Part shown: one piece after another, positions 5,641-10,724 of the stretch
How positions within the stretch are numbered: the stretch's first letter is position 1
How the letters are laid out: the number at the start of each line of letters is the position of its first letter
Assembly (NCBI GenBank): GCA_027451265.1
Contig: DAIDJT010000020.1
Span: 5,708 to 16,431, forward strand
From: Bacteroidales bacterium
GTDB taxonomy: Bacteria > Bacteroidota > Bacteroidia > Bacteroidales > VadinHA17
Direction: 5' to 3'
Length of the DNA: 10,724 bases
Made by a program: the position numbers and the translations under genes
The notes under the pieces: generated by a model
What the model was told of the DNA's origin: nothing
Databases searched by the model: none
What the model saw: only the letters and a program-made list of their open reading frames with translations

Positions 5641-8600
5641 TCAGTGCCTTTCAGGGATGTAAACAAGCCTTGTCCTGTATGACTTGCCTTCATACCAGGC
5701 TGTGATGGTATATACTCCCGGGGCAAGCCCATGTTCAGAAAGGTCAATCATTGTTGTTCCTTCAATATCCATTGAAAGCGCCGTGGTTCCCGTTGCCGAA
5801 ATGAACCTGAGCTTCATGGGGCTGCTCATAACTTCATTCACACTAACCACAACCATTTTGCTAGCCGGGTTAGGATAGATCCGGAGTTCGCCCCACTCCA
5901 TAATCACAGGTTTTTCAACAGCAGTGGAAACCGGGTCATCTGCAAATGGCGAACCTCCCTTGTTCATTGAGCGCTTCCAGTACGAAGCCAGATCCGGGTT
6001 GCCGGAAGGGTCTGCAGCCTGTGAGACAAGCGAATAGCCTTCGCCGTCAGGTTCTGCGGGCCATGGTGATTCATCAGAGAAGGTAAATGAAAAAATTCTG
6101 TTGCCATTTTTATCAGTGACCAGCACGAACTCCCCGGCGTTGGAGAGATTACCGCTGTAGTTGCCGCTGGGACTCATCCCGTAGAAAGAATAGAACTCCT
6201 CTGGTTTGGATGCGACCACCCAGAATCCTTTCGGTGGCAGCATTGTTCCGTCTGGTACCCTGTAGTAAACAGCCGTATCGAGGGTGATGCCGGAGATGCT
6301 CACTGCACCTTTACCCGTATTCTTCAGCTCAATGAATTCAAGGTCTTTGCCGTCAACCGTATCAGCACTCCTTATAAGGTCAGCCGGGTGATAATGCAAC
6401 TCCGTTATCTTCAGGTTGCTGTAGTCTTCATTGACAGCCGTGAACTTCACCTCTTTCAGGGCGCTCCACACCTGGCCGTCAAGGATGCGCGACCTGAATA
6501 TCATTGAGCCGGGCACCCCAAGTGTGGAACCGTTCTGCGCAGCCACAGCCTTTGATGAAACCGATCCGCCCGGCAGGCGAGGATCACTTCCGTCAGTGGT
6601 GTAGTAAATCTGGCCACTGGCATTTGGGTTCTCCAGAGTCACCGTTATGGGGTTGGCAACGGCCTTTTCGTCCCAGATTGTAAGACCAGACTCCTTTACT
6701 ACCGTAGGTGCAATAGCCGGGTAGAGCCTGGCTGATTTAAGCTGGCTGATTACTATGTCTGACCTGACGGGAAAGAAACTGTTCGTGAGGTCATCAATCT
6801 CCGGCAGCCAGTCATCATTTTTGTTTCTGGGCTTCTGTGTTTTCGAATCTCCCCACCGTGCTGATTCTGCAATGATAGCCATATCAACCTGCTCCTTCCT
6901 TGCGTTGAAACGGTTGAGTGATTTGCCCGGAGACAGAACACCCCCTGTGGCGAAACGTTTGTATGCCCTGTCTGCAAAGCGCAGCCTGTATTCAGCATTG
7001 GAGGTCAGCTTCTGATGCAGCCACTGGGGCTGGAAATTATTCAGGCCTGAAACGGTCATTGCAGGATCATCGATAATCACCCTGTTCTCGTTAATGCCAT
7101 TGCTGAGCGAATACTGATACACAAACATCGCATGTTCTGAATCATGTGCCAGGAAGACAAATCCTTCGCCCTTGTTCTTCCGGTTAAGGATGGCAAAATA
7201 ATTGTTTGCCATGGCATTGCCGTAAAATGCTGAGACAGGTGCGTCAAAATTGCCGGTATAGAAAATGACCAGCATGTAATCTATCAGGTTGTCAATGTCA
7301 ACCCAAACCCTCGTGTTCCTGACGGGTTTGCCGTTCTGGTCCTTCCCCTCCAGGGCGAAATAGTCACTGTTGGAGGTAAATCCCGACACACAGCGGGTGT
7401 AAAGTTCCTGCCAGGCGCTCATGGTACCGTCGGTTGCCTCGTTGAAATAGGGCCAGGCATCAACGGAGACCTTTACCACATCATAGTCTTTGTCGCTGTC
7501 CCCGAAATAGGATTCGGCATAGTCGGCATCAGGGCGTTCCTCGGTCTGGTAAAGGCCCCAGTACATGCCGTTGAGGTACAGGTGATAATATCTTCCGCGG
7601 GTATATGGTTGGCCCATGTCACGCTGCGTATCCCTCGAAAAGATGTCCCTGAGGAAGGTATTATGCGGATCGCCGTCCTTGCTCCATGAATAGTTCTGTT
7701 CGGTTCTCAGATCTACCTTGTCGAACTCTGTGGCTCCCTCGTCGCCGAAGAGGGGATAGAGGAGCTTGCCCGGTCCGTACTCCTTCCTGAAGAAGAGCCT
7801 GAAGGCATGTTTTGGGTTGTCCTGACTTCTGCTGGCGCCTCCGCGAATGCGGACACCCGCGTTTACACGAAAGCCGATGGTATTGTCAGGATTTATGAGT
7901 TCAAGTGAGCACTGCCTCTCCCACTCCTCGCCATGCATGTAGGCGTTGACATAAATACCCTGTGAAGAGCCGAACATGTCGGAATTATCAGTTACGAGTG
8001 ATATTGATGGTATATCGGTCAGACTGGCCTTCATCTGCTGACTGTAGCGCGAGTCATTCACAACCTCGGGGTCCATCTCCAGGTCAATCAACTGGCCGTT
8101 GACCGATGATGTTGGCCAGTTGCCTCCCGGGTGTGTCTGGGTGAGTACCTTGTCAAGGAAAATGAATGATTTTGTTACGGGCCTCGAGGGCGAATAGCCG
8201 TCAGCGACCAGTGATGCACGCACCAGGAACACCGGCGTGGCTGGGCGGCCCGCAGAAATAGCCGGATCAATTCTCAGCGTAATAGCCGTATTGCTCCTGA
8301 CGGCAGTTGATGAGGTCTGCGGATTGCTGCCGTCAATGGTATAAATGACATCATAGCCTGGCTGGCCGGAGGAGATGCGCAGGTCAAACGGGGCATCACA
8401 GAATCCCGCTTCGCGGTCAAAATTCAGGGGCAGTGTCTCCGGCACCTCAGGTATTGAGAGTGCCGCATCTGCAGAAAAGTCAAAGTAGAAGTCGGAACTG
8501 CCGAGAGAAACGTTAAAGGCCTGGATGCACAGCAGGTTTGTCCCTTCAACCAGAGGCACATCGGTTGAGTCAAGGTAAAAAGTCTCGAATGTGCCCGACT

Positions 8601-9015
8601 CATGGTTTGCCACTGCAATGCCATCGTAGGAAAGGATGGCAGGGGCGTTGCGGCTCATGACCCTGGTGCCGTTGACCCATATTACAAACCCGTCATCATA
8701 GTTAACCCTGAACCTTATGGTCTTGATCCGGTCAATTGAGAAAGCGTTGAATGAACTTCTCATGTAAATGGATGAGTATCTGTTCATCATGTCAGTGAGC
8801 ACCACTCCGCCTGTTCCGTCTCCGTAACGGAAGGGAGCGTTTCCCTGGCTCCAGTCAGCATCGCTGAAAGCTGAGGTCATCCAGTCTGCCTGCAGGCTTG
8901 CAGCTTCTGACCCTTTAAGGTACCTGAATACGGAACCGGAACTGAATTCGATCTGCCCCGTGACAACTGAGCATAGAAGGATGGTGAGACTTATTACAAT
9001 TATTCGGAGGCGCAT
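5641..9015 (-). CDS. Secreted CotH-kinase-family protein with lamin-tail and T9SS type A sorting domains
   Basis: 1124 residues. Signal peptide 1-20; beta-sandwich, sugar-binding-like domain (about 95-180, VNYDDGFVIWVNG); chitobiase C-terminal-like module (206-285, YTIDGSNP); CotH-like kinase domain (about 330-700); second chitobiase-like module (785-860, YYTTDGSDP); lamin-tail domain (857-990, ITELHYHP ... FIELKNTG); type A sorting domain (1044-1124, LRIYPNP start). CotH proteins are atypical protein kinases, first known from spore coats. Likely core residues are RGGAS (391-395) with K402, D591 (NFDAP), N604/N605 and D625 in AHDSEH; the last site is usually WD-D/E. Activity is inferred only. 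The protein should leave the cell by T9SS and be surface-anchored or released. The start at 9015 gives a good signal peptide. The 3' end is 113 bases before the lipoprotein start. Confidence 0.9.
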   Translation of the reverse strand: MRLRIIVISLTILLCSVVTGQIEFSSGSVFRYLKGSEAASLQADWMTSAFSDADWSQGNAPFRYGDGTGGVVLTDMMNRYSSIYMRSSFNAFSIDRIKTIRFRVNYDDGFVIWVNGTRVMSRNAPAILSYDGIAVANHESGTFETFYLDSTDVPLVEGTNLLCIQAFNVSLGSSDFYFDFSADAALSIPEVPETLPLNFDREAGFCDAPFDLRISSGQPGYDVIYTIDGSNPQTSSTAVRSNTAITLRIDPAISAGRPATPVFLVRASLVADGYSPSRPVTKSFIFLDKVLTQTHPGGNWPTSSVNGQLIDLEMDPEVVNDSRYSQQMKASLTDIPSISLVTDNSDMFGSSQGIYVNAYMHGEEWERQCSLELINPDNTIGFRVNAGVRIRGGASRSQDNPKHAFRLFFRKEYGPGKLLYPLFGDEGATEFDKVDLRTEQNYSWSKDGDPHNTFLRDIFSRDTQRDMGQPYTRGRYYHLYLNGMYWGLYQTEERPDADYAESYFGDSDKDYDVVKVSVDAWPYFNEATDGTMSAWQELYTRCVSGFTSNSDYFALEGKDQNGKPVRNTRVWVDIDNLIDYMLVIFYTGNFDAPVSAFYGNAMANNYFAILNRKNKGEGFVFLAHDSEHAMFVYQYSLSNGINENRVIIDDPAMTVSGLNNFQPQWLHQKLTSNAEYRLRFADRAYKRFATGGVLSPGKSLNRFNARKEQVDMAIIAESARWGDSKTQKPRNKNDDWLPEIDDLTNSFFPVRSDIVISQLKSARLYPAIAPTVVKESGLTIWDEKAVANPITVTLENPNASGQIYYTTDGSDPRLPGGSVSSKAVAAQNGSTLGVPGSMIFRSRILDGQVWSALKEVKFTAVNEDYSNLKITELHYHPADLIRSADTVDGKDLEFIELKNTGKGAVSISGITLDTAVYYRVPDGTMLPPKGFWVVASKPEEFYSFYGMSPSGNYSGNLSNAGEFVLVTDKNGNRIFSFTFSDESPWPAEPDGEGYSLVSQAADPSGNPDLASYWKRSMNKGGSPFADDPVSTAVEKPVIMEWGELRIYPNPASKMVVVSVNEVMSSPMKLRFISATGTTALSMDIEGTTMIDLSEHGLAPGVYTITAWYEGKSYRTRLVYIPERH

Positions 9016-9040
9016 CTCTTTACAATAATCCCGGGCAACA

Positions 9041-9061
9041 GGCAGCCTGCATGGCAGCCTG
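9041..9061. repeat. 9-bp direct repeat in the leader of the CotH-like gene
   Basis: GGCAGCCTG occurs at 9041-9049 and 9053-9061 with a 12-base period, flanked by CCCGGG-type palindromes at 9031-9036 and 9065-9070. It falls within the predicted untranslated leader, between the -7 box and the ATG at 9015. It could form RNA structure or bind a protein; it may also be chance. Confidence 0.4.
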
Positions 9062-9077
9062 ATCCCCGGGGGAAAGC

Positions 9078-9085
9078 CAAAAATA
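9078..9085 (-). promoter_or_regulatory. Candidate -7 box for the CotH-like gene
   Basis: On the minus strand TATTTTTG (9085-9078) matches TAnnTTTG fully. No TTTG lies 20 bases upstream (GTGA is found there), so this is half a promoter. The predicted start near 9071 would give a GC-rich leader of about 55 bases. Confidence 0.38.
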
Positions 9086-9260
9086 GCTCTTTTTTCCTTT
9101 ATACGTCACACTGCGTGGGATGTTGCGGTATGTTGTACAGGAGGTAAAACCGGATTAATAAATCAGAAATTGCACAGGGCAGTATTTAACTGCGCCCGCC
9201 CGGGTGCCACAGATTCTTAAAGATCAGTCACTCACGACTGCAGGTCCGGAACGGAACCAT

Positions 9261-9482
9261 TCAGAACTGAGCATACTCCACCCTCGTGATCCTCCTGGCT
9301 GCCTTGAGGGTATCATGCAGCAGGTCACTCAGGTGATGCAGCTCAAATTCCTTCCCGCCTCTCTCTTTTGCATAAAACTTGCTGATCTTTCCTGGCGATG
9401 ACCTGATCACAATATCCCTGGTGAGGTTCATCAGGTAGGTTCTCCCATGCGGCAGACTCATTATGTGAAAACTGTAGTCCAT
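9261..9482 (-). CDS. Hypothetical 73-residue cytoplasmic protein
   Basis: 73 residues, MDYSFHIMSLPHGRTYLMNL at the start, no signal peptide or membrane segment. The first half is likely beta-rich; the second half (FELHHLSDLLHDTLKAARRI) reads as an amphipathic helix. The protein is basic. Codon choice (CTG, AAG, AGG, ATC) resembles that of neighbouring real genes, which argues for coding. Another minus-strand frame overlapping it (9343-9558) lacks this quality. I do not recognise the family. It is transcribed away from the TPR-like gene, and its stop is 245 bases upstream of the CotH-like start. No clear ribosome site precedes the ATG. Confidence 0.6.
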   Translation of the reverse strand: MDYSFHIMSLPHGRTYLMNLTRDIVIRSSPGKISKFYAKERGGKEFELHHLSDLLHDTLKAARRITRVEYAQF

Positions 9483-9529
9483 ATCGAATGAAATACCTGT
9501 TGTTTGTCAAAGCACCTGACGGTGTAAGT

Positions 9530-9618
9530 ATTCCGGCAGCTGGATTCCGGAAATTCACTCATCCGTAAATAATTAACGTTCATGACGTAAAAAGATTGCT
9601 TCCAACGGGAGATTCCGG
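9530..9618. repeat. Three ATTCCGG copies in the divergent spacer
   Basis: ATTCCGG occurs at 9530-9536, 9544-9550 and 9612-9618, the middle copy forming part of the palindrome TTCCGGAA (9545-9552). They lie in the 204-base spacer between the 73-residue gene and the TPR-like gene. Binding sites are possible; the motif is short enough for chance. Confidence 0.3.
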
Positions 9619-9686
9619 ATACGAATTGTCACCCTGGCAGAGTTATATATTGTGAAATGAGATTCAGACCATCATCGAAAGACTGC

Positions 9687-10724
9687 ATGACAATGAACAG
9701 GGAACCTGGCCGACAGTTTTACTTCATAGTGGCAACGGTACTGATTATGCTGATATCGGCTGGCATTTCAGGACAGGTAGTGAATGAAGAGGAAACCCTC
9801 AGCGGGGCAGGTGATGACAGCCTGAAGTGTAGTGATAACTTTTCCGCTTACAGGTCCGCCTTTCAGGGAGGAGACTTCGCCGGAGCTCTTGTCCGGTGGA
9901 GACTGGTGCTTTCCGGCTGCCCTTCCTTTTCCGAGGAAATCTATACCGACGGGGAATCGGTCTACAGGGAGCTGTTTCGCCACACAGGCGGACAGGAATA
10001 CATTGACTCGATAATAATGATACTTACGCAGAGGACTTTTTATTTCGGGAACAAGCCCTCGAATGACCTTCATAAGGCTGAAATTCTGTTTGACCTGAAG
10101 GGTGATGATCCGGAATACCTTGGGCTCTGCTACAATATACTTTCGGAGGCAGCGGGCAGCTATCCCGATCAGATGGAATGCAGTCATTTTGTCCGCATGG
10201 CAACAGTAGCGGCAAGCCTGTATGCAATGGGAGTCATTGACGGTGAAGAGCTAGGAAATGCCTTTGTCATGGCAATCGGGACCGTTGACTGGCGGATTGA
10301 GAATCACATTGCAGGATGCGGCAATGCAGAGGACCTGAAGAATATGGAAACCTTTTACCGCACAAGCGGTGTAATGACATGTGAAGGACTGGAGACACTC
10401 TATGGCGAGAAGCTTGACCGCAATTTCAGGGATACGGTTTTTGTCAATAAGATATATGCAATGATCCATGAAGCCGGGTGCACCGGTTCGGATCTCTATT
10501 ACAATGTTGCTGTTAAAATGTATGCCAATGACCGGTCGGCGAAAAATGCCGTCAGGCTGGCTGAACTGAACGGTGCCGCCGGCAACAATGACAAGGCAAT
10601 ATCATATTTTACGGAGGCATATAACCGTGACACAAACAGTGTTGTCAGGTCCGGGGTGCTGCTGAAGGTGGCACGGATGGAGCTTGGCCAGGGGAAGAGG
10701 CAGGAAGCCAGGGATCGTGCAGAG
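9687..10724 (+). CDS. Secreted TPR-like protein of Bacteroidota type, 5' part
   Basis: An open frame of 346 codons runs off the window end. Signal peptide about 1-29 (hydrophobic FIVATVLIMLISAGISG). The mature start has CSDNFSAYRSAFQGGDFAGALVRWR-type sequence (48-72), then a second cysteine in SGCPSF (76-81) and an ILTQRTFYFG segment (112-121). This matches a Bacteroidota family whose N-terminal helical unit has the pattern C-x-N-[ST]-x-Y-x(n)-A-x(2)-W-R-x(n)-CP, followed by TPR repeats. TPR-like helices are visible at 271-346 (NNDKAISYFTEAYNRDTNS). Such exported scaffolds bind partner proteins in the periplasm; the partner is unknown. In-frame ATGs at 9657 and 9693 are alternatives; 9687 is chosen for GAAAGA just upstream and a full signal peptide. 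It lacks an in-window stop, so total length is unknown. Confidence 0.8.
   Translation, partial: MTMNREPGRQFYFIVATVLIMLISAGISGQVVNEEETLSGAGDDSLKCSDNFSAYRSAFQGGDFAGALVRWRLVLSGCPSFSEEIYTDGESVYRELFRHTGGQEYIDSIIMILTQRTFYFGNKPSNDLHKAEILFDLKGDDPEYLGLCYNILSEAAGSYPDQMECSHFVRMATVAASLYAMGVIDGEELGNAFVMAIGTVDWRIENHIAGCGNAEDLKNMETFYRTSGVMTCEGLETLYGEKLDRNFRDTVFVNKIYAMIHEAGCTGSDLYYNVAVKMYANDRSAKNAVRLAELNGAAGNNDKAISYFTEAYNRDTNSVVRSGVLLKVARMELGQGKRQEARDRAE

Noticed and set aside
9179..9193. GCAGT-ATTTA-ACTGC hairpin as terminator of the 73-residue gene
   Set aside because: Only five base pairs, no T-run after it and more than 60 bases beyond the stop codon; too weak to call.
9343..9558. 71-codon minus-strand frame overlapping the 73-residue gene
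   Set aside because: Out of frame with the better candidate at 9261-9482, and its codon choice is unlike that of neighbouring genes.
9768..10187. 139-codon open frame on the minus strand
   Set aside because: It lies entirely antisense to the TPR-like gene, has irregular composition and no domain pattern. The plus-strand frame gives a coherent secreted protein.

Overview
The window comes from a Bacteroidota (Bacteroidetes) chromosome, most likely a free-living or environmental member of the Bacteroidales/Marinilabiliales kind; the exact lineage cannot be read from it. The evidence is two proteins with type IX secretion system (T9SS) C-terminal sorting domains (one type B/CHU_C, one type A/Por), a PorT-family outer-membrane protein, GEVED and SprB-like Ig repeats, and promoters of the TTTG-N20-TAnnTTTG kind with weak Shine-Dalgarno signals. 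I see no mobile element, CRISPR array, tRNA or rRNA.

Layout. 1-141 (+) is the tail of a peroxiredoxin. It converges, across a shared hairpin terminator, on a large secreted repeat adhesin (218-2887, -). A 357-base divergent spacer with a promoter for each side leads to a 61-residue two-helix membrane protein (3245-3430, +). This converges on a membrane protein with a PH-like fold and a C-terminal zinc ribbon (3505-4146, -). After a 335-base spacer with an operator-like dyad and possible gene remnants comes a minus-strand cluster: a PorT-like T9SS barrel (4482-5189), a 67-residue cysteine-rich lipoprotein (5324-5527) behind a near-consensus promoter, and an 1124-residue secreted CotH-kinase-like protein with lamin-tail and type A sorting domains (5641-9015). 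A 73-residue hypothetical gene (9261-9482, -) and the start of a secreted TPR-like protein (9687 to the window end, +) close the window as a divergent pair.

How the genes fit together. The common theme is the cell envelope. The PorT-like protein belongs to the T9SS machinery, and the repeat adhesin and the CotH-like protein look like T9SS cargo destined for the surface or medium. The lipoprotein and the TPR protein are also exported. Co-location of a T9SS component with cargo is suggestive, but the separate promoter in front of the lipoprotein means that a single CotH-lipoprotein-PorT operon is not required. Nothing in the window forms an obviously new multi-gene system. The least described parts are the small lipoprotein, the split-PH/zinc-ribbon protein, the small membrane protein and the 73-residue protein.
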